Notes: a model not told the origin generated them from the letters alone. A DNA stretch of 60,253 nt from Flavobacterium psychrophilum DSM 3660 = ATCC 49418 (GCF_002217405.1 NZ_MUHE01000002.1:1-60253), one strand, 5' to 3'; shown: positions 1-9,192, numbered from the stretch's first letter. A program made the numbers and translations.

Positions 1-30
1 CTTTAAAACTTTATGACTTTCGACTTTAAG
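1..30. repeat. Partial arm of a dispersed GACTTTATGAC-type repeat
   Basis: The window opens inside a run built from the words CTTTATGACTTTCGAC. The same words form both arms of the inverted repeat at 42991-43140, so this is probably one arm of another copy cut by the window edge. Nothing coding is seen in it. Confidence 0.5.
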
Positions 31-84
31 ATTAATTTAACTAAAAACAGGAATTATAACCATTTATCAAACTATCATTTGTAG

Positions 85-92
85 TATTTTTG
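85..92 (+). promoter_or_regulatory. Bacteroidota -7 promoter element for the ABC exporter gene
   Basis: TATTTTTG matches the Bacteroidota -7 consensus TAnnTTTG exactly and ends 17 bases before the ATG at 110. No clear -33 TTTG is seen at the usual distance upstream, so the promoter call is moderate. Confidence 0.45.
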
Positions 93-109
93 TATCAAAA
101 TAAAAATAA

Positions 110-1897
110 ATGGCTAGGTTCGTAGAAAACGATTTACCAAAATCGAAAATAAATGCAAGTTCACTAAATAAAGCAAAATTAATCTTCAAATATGCTGGAA
201 ATCATAAATGGAAATTTTATGTAGGCTTATTTTTCTTACTACTAACGAGTATTACCGCATTAGCCTTCCCGAAATTTTTAGGACTCTTGGTAGATTGTGT
301 TGCTAATAAAGATGCCGCTAAAGCCAATAAAATCACTTTGGGATTATTCGGAATTTTAATCTTACAATCTTGTTTTTCTTTTTTCAGATTGTCATTATTT
401 ATCAATTTTACCGAAAATACCTTGGCAAATTTACGATTTGCCTTATATCAAAACCTGATAAAATTACCCATGTCTTTTTACGCTCAAAAGCGTGTTGGAG
501 AATTAAATAGTAGATTAAGTGCCGATATTTCTCAGCTGCAAGATACCTTAACTAGTACAATTGCCGAATTTTTACGTCAATTTATATTAATTATTGGCGG
601 ATTTATCATTTTAGCAACCATAAGCCCAAAATTAACTTTAATGATGATGTCTATCGTTCCTGTAGTTGCAGTTGCGGCAGTAATTTTTGGAAGATTTATC
701 AGAAAATACGGAAAAAAAACACAAGACAAAATTGCCGAAAGCCAAGTAGTTGTTGAAGAAACACTGCAAGGCATAACCAATGTAAAAGCATTTGCAAACG
801 AATGGTACGAAATAGAACGTTACAAAAATAAAATAAACGAGATTGTAAAAATAGCCATAAAAGGCGGGCAATATCGAGGGTTTTTCGCTTCATTTATTAT
901 CATTTGTCTTTTCGGAGCAGTGGTTTCGGTGGTTTGGTATGGCGTTACATTAACCATTTCTGGCGAAATGAAAAATGTAGGCCAATTAATCTCATTTGTA
1001 CTGTATTCTGCATTTATAGGAGCATCTTTTGGAGGCATTGCCGAATTGTATTCGCAACTACAAAAAGCAATCGGATCGACCGAAAGAATTTTCGAATTGT
1101 TAGAAGAAACTCCAGAAAAAATAAGCGGTATCCAATCATCAATCAAAGAAAAAATAAAAGGTGAAGTTACTTTTCAAAATGTAGCTTTTACTTATCCTTC
1201 TCGAAAAGAAATTCAGGTTTTAAAAGATGTAAGTTTCAAAGCAACTTTTGGTCAAAAAATAGCCATTGTTGGACCAAGTGGGGCAGGAAAATCGACAATT
1301 TCATCCTTATTACTACGTTTTTATGATATAGAAAGTGGAACAATTCTTATAGATGACAAAAATATTTATGATTACGATTTAGAAAATCTTCGTGGCAATA
1401 TGAGTATTGTGCCGCAAGATGTGATTTTGTTTGGTGGAAGCATTAAAGAAAATATTGCTTACGGAAAACCCGATGCCACCGAAGAAGAAATTATCATTGC
1501 TGCCAAACAAGCCAATGCACTCAATTTTGTAAACGGATTTCCTGAAAAATTTGATACCATAGTTGGCGAACGAGGCATTAAACTATCTGGAGGACAACGC
1601 CAACGTATTGCTATTGCTCGTGCTTTACTAAAAAATCCTAGTATATTAATTCTAGATGAAGCCACTTCTTCTTTAGATAGTGAAAGCGAAAAACTAGTTC
1701 AAGAAGCACTAGAAACCCTAATGGAAGGACGAACTAGTATTATCATTGCACACAGGCTATCGACTATTAGGAATGCAGATGCCATTTTAGTTCTCGATAA
1801 TGGTATCATTGCAGAACAAGGAACGCACAAAGAACTTATCGAAATTGAAAACGGAATTTATAAAAATTTAAGTAATTTACAATTTCGGGATTATTAA
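110..1897 (+). CDS. ABC transporter, fused permease and ATPase (ABCB/MsbA-like)
   Basis: A 595-residue half-transporter of the exporter type, expected to work as a homodimer in the inner membrane. Membrane segments occupy roughly residues 35-310. The ATPase domain follows, with Walker A GPSGAGKS at 388-395, signature LSGGQRQR near 494-501, Walker B ILILDE near 514 and the switch His in IIAHRLST. Length and layout fit the MsbA/lipid-exporter branch, but multidrug or peptide exporters look the same, so the substrate is not assigned. It stands alone with a promoter-like box close upstream and a strong hairpin downstream. Confidence 0.9.
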   Translation: MARFVENDLPKSKINASSLNKAKLIFKYAGNHKWKFYVGLFFLLLTSITALAFPKFLGLLVDCVANKDAAKANKITLGLFGILILQSCFSFFRLSLFINFTENTLANLRFALYQNLIKLPMSFYAQKRVGELNSRLSADISQLQDTLTSTIAEFLRQFILIIGGFIILATISPKLTLMMMSIVPVVAVAAVIFGRFIRKYGKKTQDKIAESQVVVEETLQGITNVKAFANEWYEIERYKNKINEIVKIAIKGGQYRGFFASFIIICLFGAVVSVVWYGVTLTISGEMKNVGQLISFVLYSAFIGASFGGIAELYSQLQKAIGSTERIFELLEETPEKISGIQSSIKEKIKGEVTFQNVAFTYPSRKEIQVLKDVSFKATFGQKIAIVGPSGAGKSTISSLLLRFYDIESGTILIDDKNIYDYDLENLRGNMSIVPQDVILFGGSIKENIAYGKPDATEEEIIIAAKQANALNFVNGFPEKFDTIVGERGIKLSGGQRQRIAIARALLKNPSILILDEATSSLDSESEKLVQEALETLMEGRTSIIIAHRLSTIRNADAILVLDNGIIAEQGTHKELIEIENGIYKNLSNLQFRDY

Positions 1898-2264
1898 AAT
1901 TTACCTTTTTAGGAAACAATAAATTTAAACTATAATCTTAATAACAACTATGTGCTTTTTTTTGAAGATGAAATGTTGTCTTTAACTCATTAAAGACAAC
2001 ATTTCATTTGCTATATTAATCCTCATTAGACCATAATATATAAAATACACTGGCTAGATTAAAAGCGTTTGGTCTGTTTCTAATTTTAAAATTTGTTTTT
2101 ACTGACACCGAGTTTTTCGTTGTGTCAATCAGCGTGTCAAAAATCCTGTCTTGTTGGGTAAATAGCATAAATCAAAGTTGTAAAAAAATTAACAAAAAAG
2201 CACATAATACAAGGCTTCCCGAGTATTGTGTGCTTACATTGATTTGCTTATTTAAAGGCAATAG
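1898..2264. other. 367-bp intergenic stretch: terminator hairpin and possible mobile-element scar
   Basis: Between the exporter gene and the tRNA cluster lie a strong hairpin (1968-2007), a short inverted repeat TGACAC/GTGTCA near 2103-2127, and a 50-codon minus-strand ORF (2168 down to 2016) that directly follows the 3' end of tRNA-Arg. The ORF is faintly reminiscent of a tyrosine-recombinase N-terminus, but this is weak. No convincing gene is present. Confidence 0.4.
1968..2007 (+). terminator. Strong hairpin downstream of the ABC exporter gene
   Basis: Arms 1968-1984 and 1991-2007 pair perfectly over 17 bp around a 6-base loop (ACTCAT). Only a short T run follows, so it may act as a terminator or an mRNA 3' stabiliser for the upstream gene. 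Confidence 0.6.
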
Positions 2265-2338
2265 TGATCGCGCCAGGATTCGAACCTGGGACCTACTCAT
2301 TAGAAGTGAGTTGCTCTATCCAGCTGAGCTACGCAACC
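2265..2338 (-). tRNA. tRNA-Arg (anticodon UCU)
   Basis: A full 74-base cloverleaf read on the minus strand. The 7-bp acceptor stem (with G-U pairs), the D arm with AGCTGGATA, the anticodon loop CTTCTAA giving UCU, and the T arm GGTTCGAATCC are all present. CCA is not encoded. It is the last of three minus-strand tRNA genes in a row. Confidence 0.95.
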
Positions 2339-2371
2339 ATTAAAATTTATTCTCTAGACAACTAAAAATTG

Positions 2372-2446
2372 TCGGGGTGGCAGGATTCGAACCTGCGGCC
2401 TCCTGCTCCCAAAGCAGGCGCGATAACCGGGCTACGCTACACCCCG
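2372..2446 (-). tRNA. tRNA-Pro (anticodon UGG)
   Basis: A 75-base cloverleaf on the minus strand with acceptor CGGGGTG/CACCCCG, anticodon loop TTTGGGA (UGG) between CCTGC/GCAGG arms, and T arm GGTTCGAATCC. It sits 33 bases from tRNA-Arg and 14 from tRNA-Ser, so the three are probably co-transcribed. Confidence 0.95.
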
Positions 2447-2460
2447 AGAGCTAAAAAAAG

Positions 2461-2547
2461 CGGAGAGTAAGGGATTCGAACCCTTGGTACAGTTTCCCAT
2501 ACGCATGTTTAGCAAACATGTCCTTTCGGCCGCTCAGGCAACTCTCC
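2461..2547 (-). tRNA. tRNA-Ser (anticodon GCU)
   Basis: An 87-base class II tRNA on the minus strand. It has acceptor GGAGAGT/ACTCTCC, the long variable arm typical of serine tRNAs, anticodon loop TTGCTAA (GCU) between CATGT/ACATG arms, and discriminator G. It is the first gene of the minus-strand tRNA cluster. Confidence 0.95.
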
Positions 2548-2801
2548 TGTAAGGAAGTAATTCCCTTCTCTTAAGCGGTTGCAAATGTAAGACATCAAAT
2601 GAATACTACCAACATTTTTTTCGTTTATTTTTATTTTATTTTAAAAATAAATTCAAACTATTTAATAATCAATACCATACAACAAACACAAATAATTTAT
2701 TAAAACATAAATAAGTCTTAAATTTAAAAAAAATCATTAAGAAGCGCAAAATCTTTTTAAATTTAGTAAATTCGCAACTGTAATTTAAGAACATTTCAAA
2801 A

Positions 2802-3977
2802 ATGAAAAAAGTAGTTATAGTATCAGCAGTTCGTACTCCTATTGGAAGTTTTATGGGAGCGTTATCTAGCGTTCCTGCGCCACAATTAGGCGCAATTGCC
2901 ATTAAAGGTGCATTAAACAAAATAAATCTTGACCCAGCTTTGGTTAATGAAGTATATATGGGTAATGTAGTACAAGCTGGTGTCGGACAAGCTCCTGCCA
3001 GACAAGCAGCCATTTTTGCTGGTTTATCTAACGATGTTGCTTGTACAACTATAAACAAAGTATGTGCCTCTGGAATGAAATCTGTTATCTTAGGCGCACA
3101 AGCTATTATGTGTGGCGATGCAGAAATCGTTGTAGCTGGTGGTATGGAAAACATGAGTATGATACCGCATTACGTTCATTTAAGAAATGGTGTGAAATTT
3201 GGACCTACTTCTATGCTTGATGGTATGCAAAAAGACGGATTGGTAGATGCTTATGACCAACAAGCTATGGGTGTTTTTGCTGATTTATGTGCTACTGAAT
3301 ATAAAATTTCTCGTGAAGACCAAGATAATTTTGCCATTCAATCTTACGAGCGTTCTTCGAAGGCTTGGGATGCTGGAAAATTTGATAACGAGATTGTTCC
3401 CGTTACTATCCCACAAAGAAAAGGCGATCCAATCGTAGTTTGTAAAGATGAAGAATATACTAATGTAAAATTAGATAGAATTCCAACACTAAATGCAGTT
3501 TTCACCAAAGACGGAACGGTTACTGCAGCCAATGCATCAACAATAAATGATGGCGCAGCAGCCATGGTATTGATGAGTGAAGAAAAAGCATTAGCAATGG
3601 GATTAAAGCCATTAGCGTATATAAAAGGGTATGCAGATGCAGCACAAGAACCTAAATGGTTTACAACTGCTCCTGCAAAAGCATTACCATTGGCTTTGAA
3701 GAAAGCTGGATTATCTACATCTGATGTGGATTTTTTCGAGTTTAATGAAGCTTTTTCAGTGGTTGGATTGGCAAATGCTCAAATTCTTGGTTTAGATAAT
3801 GATAAAATTAATATAAATGGTGGTGCCGTTTCTTTAGGTCATCCGCTTGGCTGTTCTGGAGCAAGAATAATTGTTACTTTGATAAACGTTTTAGAACAAA
3901 ACAACGCCAAAATTGGTGCAGCTGCTATTTGTAATGGTGGTGGTGGTGCTTCTGCCATTGTAATTGAAAGAGCTTAA
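2802..3977 (+). CDS. Acetyl-CoA C-acyltransferase (thiolase)
   Basis: 391 residues, the normal length for a thiolase, which condenses or cleaves acyl-CoA/acetyl-CoA units (beta-oxidation or acetoacetyl-CoA formation). The nucleophilic Cys88 lies in NKVCASGMKS, His347 in SLGHPLGCSGAR and the second catalytic Cys377 in ICNGGGGASA. The start MKKVVIVSAVRTPIG is typical. A weak -7-like TAAATTCG lies about 30 bases upstream. No hydratase or dehydrogenase gene is adjacent, so a biosynthetic acetoacetyl-CoA thiolase role is as likely as fatty-acid breakdown. Confidence 0.92.
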   Translation: MKKVVIVSAVRTPIGSFMGALSSVPAPQLGAIAIKGALNKINLDPALVNEVYMGNVVQAGVGQAPARQAAIFAGLSNDVACTTINKVCASGMKSVILGAQAIMCGDAEIVVAGGMENMSMIPHYVHLRNGVKFGPTSMLDGMQKDGLVDAYDQQAMGVFADLCATEYKISREDQDNFAIQSYERSSKAWDAGKFDNEIVPVTIPQRKGDPIVVCKDEEYTNVKLDRIPTLNAVFTKDGTVTAANASTINDGAAAMVLMSEEKALAMGLKPLAYIKGYADAAQEPKWFTTAPAKALPLALKKAGLSTSDVDFFEFNEAFSVVGLANAQILGLDNDKININGGAVSLGHPLGCSGARIIVTLINVLEQNNAKIGAAAICNGGGGASAIVIERA

Positions 3978-4017
3978 TAAATTTTGAATAATAAATTTTA
4001 AAATTTACTGTGCTCCC

Positions 4018-4099
4018 CTAGCCCTGATTGCAGCGAAAATCCTTTTTGTTTTTTCCTTTAAAAAACAAAAAGATTGTAGCGAAAAGCAGGATTAGCTTC
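4018..4099 (+). repeat. Dispersed stem-loop element, copy A
   Basis: An outer stem CTAGCCCTG/CAGGATTAG encloses two near-identical internal motifs, GCAGCGAAAA and GTAGCGAAAA, and an inner A/T hairpin with CTTTTTG matched by CAAAAAG. It lies between the thiolase and NlpC/P60 genes. Related copies occur near 6913, 17601 (minus), 19075, 40817 and 49589. Confidence 0.65.
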
Positions 4100-4114
4100 A
4101 AATAAAAATAATAC

Positions 4115-4158
4115 AAATGATGAATTTTGGGTTTTAATTGATTCAAAATTCATCATTT
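4115..4158. repeat. Perfect 15-bp inverted repeat upstream of the NlpC/P60 gene
   Basis: Arms 4115-4129 (AAATGATGAATTTTG) and 4144-4158 are exact complements around a 14-base spacer. It ends 19 bases before the start codon at 4178, so it could influence translation of that gene or end thiolase transcription. Confidence 0.55.
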
Positions 4159-4177
4159 AAAATTTAAAATAATTTTA

Positions 4178-4939
4178 ATGTTTGGAATTTGTAATTTAGC
4201 CAATATCCCTTTAAGAATAGAACCCAGCGACCGAAGCGAATTGGTTTCGCAAGTTTTGTTTGGCGAACATTTTAGTATTTTAGAAAAAACTCAGAAATGG
4301 TCTAAAATTCGTTTGAATTTTGATGATTATGAAGGTTGGGTAGATAATAAACAATTTACAACAATTACCGAAGAACAGTCTGAGCAATTATCTAAAGACA
4401 GTATTATTTTGAGCTCCGATTTGATAGAATATATCACTTGTTCAAAAAACTCATTAATTCCTATTCCTCTCGGATCGTCATTGTCTTTTTTAAATTATGA
4501 ATCGATAAATAAAGATAATTTTTCGTTTGATGGTTTGAAAATAAATGGCATAAAACAAAAATCAAACCTAATAAATACCGCTTTTATGTATATGAATGCA
4601 CCCTATTTGTGGGGAGGAAAAACACCTTTTGGCATTGATTGCTCTGGTTTTACACAAATGGTTTACAAACTAAATGGCTACAAGCTATTTCGAGATGCTT
4701 CGCAACAAGCAACTCAAGGGGAGGCCTTAAGTTTTATCGAGGAAAGTGAACCTGGAGATTTGGCTTTTTTTGACAATGAGGAAGGAAATATTATACATGT
4801 TGGCATTATTATGGACGATAATTACATCATTCATGCCAGCGGTAAAGTGCGTATTGATAGACTAGATCATTTAGGAATTTATAATGCAGATGCTAATAAA
4901 CATACACATAAATTGAGAGTGATTAAAAAAATCATTTAA
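4178..4939 (+). CDS. NlpC/P60 cell-wall peptidase with SH3-like domain
   Basis: 253 residues. The first 60 form a bacterial SH3-like domain (IPLRIEPSDRSELVSQVLFGE). The C-terminal half is an NlpC/P60 cysteine peptidase with Cys155 in GIDCSGF, His207 in NIIHVGI and His219 as third polar residue. Such enzymes cut D-Glu-meso-DAP bonds in peptidoglycan peptides. No signal peptide is visible, so a cytoplasmic role in muropeptide recycling (as in YkfC-like enzymes) is possible. The next gene starts 13 bases after its stop, suggesting co-transcription. Confidence 0.87.
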   Translation: MFGICNLANIPLRIEPSDRSELVSQVLFGEHFSILEKTQKWSKIRLNFDDYEGWVDNKQFTTITEEQSEQLSKDSIILSSDLIEYITCSKNSLIPIPLGSSLSFLNYESINKDNFSFDGLKINGIKQKSNLINTAFMYMNAPYLWGGKTPFGIDCSGFTQMVYKLNGYKLFRDASQQATQGEALSFIEESEPGDLAFFDNEEGNIIHVGIIMDDNYIIHASGKVRIDRLDHLGIYNADANKHTHKLRVIKKII

Positions 4940-4952
4940 CCTTTGCAAGTAT

Positions 4953-5369
4953 ATGGAAGGAATACCAACTAACAAAAAAATAATTATTTTTGATGGCATT
5001 TGCAATTTGTGTAATTCGTCTGTACAGTATATTATAAAACACGACAAAAAAGATGTGTTTAGATTTGTTCCTATACAATCTAAACTAGGACAAAACATCA
5101 TAAATTATATAGGAATTTCTTCAAAAAATATAGACAGTGTTATTTTGTATAACCCAGGGAAAGCCTATTACTACAAATCGACTGCTGCATTAGAAATTGC
5201 AAAAAGTCTTGGTGGCTTTTTTACTTACGCTACCCTTTTTAGGATTATTCCTTCAGCAATAAGAGATATACTTTATGATTATATTGCTAAAAATCGTTAC
5301 AAATGGTATGGCAAAAACGAATCTTGTAGCATTCCTACACCCGAATTAAAATTGAAATTTTTAGAGTAA
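4953..5369 (+). CDS. DCC-family thiol-disulfide oxidoreductase-like protein (DUF393)
   Basis: 138 residues with the family-defining N-terminal motif DGICNLC (Asp14, Cys17, Cys20), which places a CxxC pair in a thioredoxin-like setting. No signal peptide is seen, so it is probably cytoplasmic. Its substrate is unknown across the family. It follows the NlpC/P60 gene by 13 bases and is likely transcribed with it. Confidence 0.85.
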   Translation: MEGIPTNKKIIIFDGICNLCNSSVQYIIKHDKKDVFRFVPIQSKLGQNIINYIGISSKNIDSVILYNPGKAYYYKSTAALEIAKSLGGFFTYATLFRIIPSAIRDILYDYIAKNRYKWYGKNESCSIPTPELKLKFLE

Positions 5370-5435
5370 ATGATATTTATCATAAAAGTATTCCTATTAT
5401 CGTTTTACTTTTACCAAAACTTAAAAAATTAAACA

Positions 5436-5582
5436 ATGAAAAATTTAATATTACCATTATATTCATGGGGAAATGGCGCATTTATCATGATTATTGTGTT
5501 CGGACTTGTTATATTTGGTTTAATTGGGGCTGTTATGCTTATGATGAATACTGATAAAAAGAAAAAAGATAACGATTTATAA
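5436..5582 (+). CDS. Small single-pass membrane protein, 48 residues
   Basis: A short ORF starts at ATG 5436 with MKNLILPLYSWGNGAF, continues into one hydrophobic helix (about residues 15-38) and ends in a Lys/Asp-rich tail KKKKDNDL. It lies 66 bases after the DCC gene and its last codons form part of the terminator hairpin. The helix followed by a basic tail is the usual shape of a real small membrane protein. Function unknown. Confidence 0.6.
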   Translation: MKNLILPLYSWGNGAFIMIIVFGLVIFGLIGAVMLMMNTDKKKKDNDL

Positions 5583-5602
5583 TATAAACCGTTATCTTTT
5601 TT
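5562..5602. terminator. Bidirectional terminator between the small membrane protein and symporter genes
   Basis: AAAAAAGATAACG (5562-5574) pairs with CGTTATCTTTTTT (5590-5602). The A and T runs on either side let it end both the plus-strand cluster and the minus-strand symporter gene. Confidence 0.8.
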
Positions 5603-5618
5603 ACTTAAAAGATGTAAT

Positions 5619-6881
5619 TTATTCTTTTTCCCACTTCCCTACAACACTTGTAGCTAATGCGTTACCTAATACATTTGTTGCGCTACGAAACATATCACAA
5701 AAATGATCTATTGGTAATATTAAGGCAATACCTTCAATAGGAATATCAAACATGCCACAAGTAGCTGCAACAACAACTAAACTTGCCCTTGGTACACCTG
5801 CAATACCTTTACTGGTAAGCATTAGAACGAATAACATGGTAAGTTGTGTGGGTATATCAAGATGTACGCCATAAGCTTGCGCAATAAAGATACTTGAAAA
5901 TGTCATATACATCATACTACCATCTAGATTGAAGGAGTAACCTAGTGGCAACATGAAAGAAACAATTTTATCTTTTATACCAAAACGCTCTAATTCTTCT
6001 GTCAATTTTGGAAAAACAGCTTCAGAACTTGTAGTTCCAAAAGCAATAATTAATGGACTTACGATATGTTTTAGCAAAGTTTTCATTCTGTGTCCTAAAA
6101 AAACAAATCCAATTAGCAACAGAAAAATCCACAGAGTTGAGATTCCTACTAAAAATGATCCGAAGAATTTAGCATAGGTTAACAAAAGTTCGTTTAGATC
6201 TCGAATTGCAAAAACGCCCGAAATAGCACCAAAAACACCAATTGGAGCAAATTTCATGACATAGGTTACCATTTTTAGTACAATATGTGATGTTTTATCT
6301 AAAGCATTTACAACTGGTTTTGTAAAATCACCTAATGATGCGGCTGCTAATCCGAAGAAAATAGAGAAAATTACGATTTGTAATATCTCGTTATTCGCCA
6401 TGGCTTCAACGATACTTTTCGGGATAATATGCTCTACAAAATTTTGGACTGAGAAGCTTTGTGTTTTTTCGGTTACTTCGGTCGCTGCCGAAACATCTAT
6501 ATTAGAAAGTTCTAAACCTGCTCCTGGATGTAAAATATTTACCCAAAACATTCCTATTAATAGTGAAATAAAAGAAGCTGTAAAAAACCAGACCATTGCT
6601 TTTCCTCCTATTCTTCCTACAGATTTTATATCTCCTAATTTTGCAATTCCTACAACTAATGTGGTAAATACTAATGGCGAAATTATCATTTGTACCAAAC
6701 GTATAAAGACTGTTGCTAACATTTTTATATAACCACTAAACTCTTTGGCTGCTGCTGCTGAATAATTATTGTGAATAAAAACACCTAGAATAGCACCTAA
6801 AATCATGGCTATTAGAATTTGAACTGTTAGGTTGCTGAAGAATGTTTTTTTTGTTTCGATTGTAGATTCTGTTGAATTCAT
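5619..6881 (-). CDS. Dicarboxylate/amino acid:cation symporter (DAACS family)
   Basis: 420 residues, the usual length for GltP/DctA-type sodium- or proton-coupled symporters of the inner membrane. Family marks are the serine-rich hairpin GTTSSEAVFPKL, the substrate/ion site LGYSFNLDGSMMY and the second hairpin TSKGIAGVPRASL. These residues bind glutamate, aspartate or C4-dicarboxylates in known members; which one applies here cannot be told. It stands alone, convergent with the small membrane protein gene. Confidence 0.92.
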   Translation of the reverse strand: MNSTESTIETKKTFFSNLTVQILIAMILGAILGVFIHNNYSAAAAKEFSGYIKMLATVFIRLVQMIISPLVFTTLVVGIAKLGDIKSVGRIGGKAMVWFFTASFISLLIGMFWVNILHPGAGLELSNIDVSAATEVTEKTQSFSVQNFVEHIIPKSIVEAMANNEILQIVIFSIFFGLAAASLGDFTKPVVNALDKTSHIVLKMVTYVMKFAPIGVFGAISGVFAIRDLNELLLTYAKFFGSFLVGISTLWIFLLLIGFVFLGHRMKTLLKHIVSPLIIAFGTTSSEAVFPKLTEELERFGIKDKIVSFMLPLGYSFNLDGSMMYMTFSSIFIAQAYGVHLDIPTQLTMLFVLMLTSKGIAGVPRASLVVVAATCGMFDIPIEGIALILPIDHFCDMFRSATNVLGNALATSVVGKWEKE

Positions 6882-6912
6882 AGATTATGGTTAAATGTTA
6901 TTGTTGTTATTT

Positions 6913-7029
6913 TAGCTCAGATAGCTCCAGAAATTATCTTGCTTTAAAAAGCAAAAGATTATTTCAATTAACGTTTATTTTAATTACAGTTCAGTGAACT
7001 TCGCTTGGAACGAATAGCGAAAATAACTC
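6913..7029 (+). repeat. Dispersed stem-loop element, copy F, with 3' module
   Basis: TAGCTCAGAT, an inner hairpin ATCTTGCTT/AAGCAAAAGAT, then AAAAGATT and the downstream words TTCAGTGAACTTCG and GGAACGAATAGCG. The order and much of the sequence match the minus-strand copy at 17531-17664, including the spacing between the hairpin and the AGTG-ACTTCG module. It fills the gap between aroC and the symporter gene. Confidence 0.5.
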
Positions 7030-8097
7030 TTAATGATTATTATAAATTTTATTTAAAAGAAAAAAATCAGCCATTACTATTGCTGCCATTGCCTCGACAA
7101 TAGGAACTGCACGTGGTACTACGCAAGGATCATGACGCCCTTTACCTTGCTGCTCTATTATTTCATTTGTATTTGTGAGTACTTCTTGTTTTTGAATTAA
7201 TGTGGCCACGGGTTTGAAAGCGATTCGAAAATAAATATCCATTCCGTTAGAAATTCCGCCTTGAATACCTCCTGATAAGTTAGTTCTCGTAGTTCCGTCT
7301 TTGTTATAAGGATCATTATGATTGCTTCCTTTCATCTTTGCCCCACAAAATCCGCTACCATATTCGAAACCTTTTACGGCATTTATAGAGAGCATTGCTT
7401 TTCCTAATTCGGCATGAAGCTTATCAAATACAGGTTCTCCTAAACCTATTGGTACGTTTTGTATAACACAAGTTATGGTTCCCCCTACTGTATCTCCTTG
7501 CTTTTTTATTTCTTTGATATAGTTTTCCATTTTCTCTGCCGAAGCCAAATCTGGACAACGAACGGCATTGGTTTCTGTTAATGAAAAATTTAAATCTTGG
7601 TAAGGTTTATCGAGAGAAATATCGCCTACAGAAGATACGAAGGCATTTATTTTTATTTCTGGAATAACTTGTTTTGCAATCGCTCCTGCTACTACTCTAC
7701 TGGCTGTTTCTCTGGCAGAACTGCGTCCGCCACCACGATAATCACGAATTCCGTATTTTTTTTCGTAAACATAATCGGCATGAGATGGTCGATATGAATC
7801 TTTTATGTGCGAATAATCATCAGATTTTTGGTTTGTATTCTTAATTATAAAGCCTATTGAGGTTCCTGTGGTTTTTCCTTCAAAAATTCCTGAAAGAAAT
7901 TGCACTTCATCTGCTTCTTTTCGTTGGGTAACTATAGAGGATTGTCCTGGTTTGCGGCGTTGCATTTCGATTTGAATAGCGTCTAAATCTACTATTATGT
8001 TTGGCGGACAACCATCGATAATTCCGCCTAAAGCTTCTCCGTGGGATTCGCCAAAAGTGGTGATTTTAAAAATTTTTCCGTAACTATTTCCTGACAT
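7030..8097 (-). CDS. aroC: Chorismate synthase
   Basis: 355 residues. Converts 5-enolpyruvylshikimate-3-phosphate to chorismate with reduced FMN, the last common step of aromatic amino acid synthesis. Family signatures are [17 protein letters not shown] near the N-terminus, the RRPGQ-type [18 protein letters not shown] and the C-terminal [20 protein letters not shown]. Complete with a standard start. No other aro gene is adjacent. Confidence 0.97.
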   Translation of the reverse strand: MSGNSYGKIFKITTFGESHGEALGGIIDGCPPNIIVDLDAIQIEMQRRKPGQSSIVTQRKEADEVQFLSGIFEGKTTGTSIGFIIKNTNQKSDDYSHIKDSYRPSHADYVYEKKYGIRDYRGGGRSSARETASRVVAGAIAKQVIPEIKINAFVSSVGDISLDKPYQDLNFSLTETNAVRCPDLASAEKMENYIKEIKKQGDTVGGTITCVIQNVPIGLGEPVFDKLHAELGKAMLSINAVKGFEYGSGFCGAKMKGSNHNDPYNKDGTTRTNLSGGIQGGISNGMDIYFRIAFKPVATLIQKQEVLTNTNEIIEQQGKGRHDPCVVPRAVPIVEAMAAIVMADFFLLNKIYNNH

Positions 8098-8244
8098 TAT
8101 TTTAAGTTTTAAACAAATATAACCTAATCATTAAAAATTATAAAATAATATTTAAATTTAATTTAAAATATCATAATAAAACCTCTAAAACCTCTATATT
8201 TAGAATACTCGTTTTATGCCATTTCAGGTAATTTAGATCCTAAA

Positions 8245-8325
8245 AAAAAGCTAAGCTTCTAAGGCTTTAAGTTTCGAAAAAATCGTACTTAAATCTTAGT
8301 TGCTTAGCTTTTTAGAATCTTAGCT
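8245..8325. repeat. CTAAG/CTTAG word repeat forming a terminator-like hairpin
   Basis: Five CTAAG or CTTAG words occur within about 80 bases. The outermost arms AAAAAGCTAAGC (8245-8256) and GCTTAGCTTTTT (8302-8313) pair perfectly over 12 bp, and an inner CTAAG/CTTAG pair adds to the stem. It lies downstream of the PfpI-like gene and could end its transcription. Confidence 0.55.
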
Positions 8326-8333
8326 GTTTGAGT

Positions 8334-9104
8334 TTATTTGTTTAAATTCAATTGGTTTAATAATTTCTCAACAACCAGTTTAGATGAAGCTGGGTTTTGC
8401 CCTGTAATTAATAAACCATCTTCAACGGCATACGGGTGCCAATCGGCAGCTTTGCTATATGTTGCTCCATTTTCTTGAAGTGCATCTTCTAATAAAAAAG
8501 GAACAATTTTAGTTAGCCCAACAGCTTCTTCTTCGGTATTTGTAAATCCAGTTACTTTTTTACCTTTTACCAAAAAATCTCCATTTACTTTTACGTTTTT
8601 TAAAACTGCAGGTGCATGACATACAAAGGCAACAGGCTTTTTATTTGTATAAAATGACTCAATAAGAGCAATAGATTTTTTATCCTCTACAAGATCCCAA
8701 AGTGGACCATGACCTCCAGGATAAAAAACAGCGTCATAATCAGCTTGATTTACGTTGGCTAATTTTTTGGTGTTTTTTAGTTTTTCTAATAAAACCGTAT
8801 CGGCATCAAATCGTTTGGTGTCTTCCGTTGCCGATGATGCATCGGCACTTTTTGGATCAATAGGCGGTTGTCCTCCCTTTGGTGTGGCAATGTCTATACT
8901 TACGCCTTGGTCTAGTAAAGCATAATAAGGAGCAGCCAATTCTTCTGTCCAAAATCCTGTTTTCTCTCCTGTGTTACCCAATTGATCGTGACTGGTAACT
9001 ACAAATAATACTTTTTTCATCTTTTTGTTTTTTTGTTTTTGTGCTGTTGCCATAAAGCAACTCAAGGTTAATGCTAGAATAGTGAATGCGGTTATTTTTT
9101 TCAT
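8334..9104 (-). CDS. Secreted DJ-1/PfpI-family protein (Hsp31-like glutamine amidotransferase fold)
   Basis: 256 residues with a clear signal peptide (MKKITAFTILALTLSCFMATAQ), so exported. The rest is a DJ-1/PfpI domain with the nucleophile elbow VAFVCHAPAV (Cys162, His163) and a candidate third residue in FWTEE (54-55). Relatives act as glyoxalase III, chaperone or peptidase; the sequence does not decide. It diverges from the LysR gene by 88 bases, the usual layout when the regulator controls its neighbour. Confidence 0.85.
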   Translation of the reverse strand: MKKITAFTILALTLSCFMATAQKQKNKKMKKVLFVVTSHDQLGNTGEKTGFWTEELAAPYYALLDQGVSIDIATPKGGQPPIDPKSADASSATEDTKRFDADTVLLEKLKNTKKLANVNQADYDAVFYPGGHGPLWDLVEDKKSIALIESFYTNKKPVAFVCHAPAVLKNVKVNGDFLVKGKKVTGFTNTEEEAVGLTKIVPFLLEDALQENGATYSKAADWHPYAVEDGLLITGQNPASSKLVVEKLLNQLNLNK

Positions 9105-9123
9105 TGTTATTTTTTTAAGAATG

Positions 9124-9131
9124 CAAATTTA
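9124..9131 (-). promoter_or_regulatory. -7 promoter element for the PfpI-like gene
   Basis: Read on the minus strand this is TAAATTTG, an exact TAnnTTTG, ending 19 bases before the start codon at 9104. No exact -33 TTTG is seen. It sits in the divergent spacer shared with the LysR gene, where the regulator would be expected to bind. Confidence 0.5.
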
Positions 9132-9192
9132 GAGCGAATATGGTATTATTAAAAATAATTTAAATTATGTTTGTAATAAATATATTTATATC

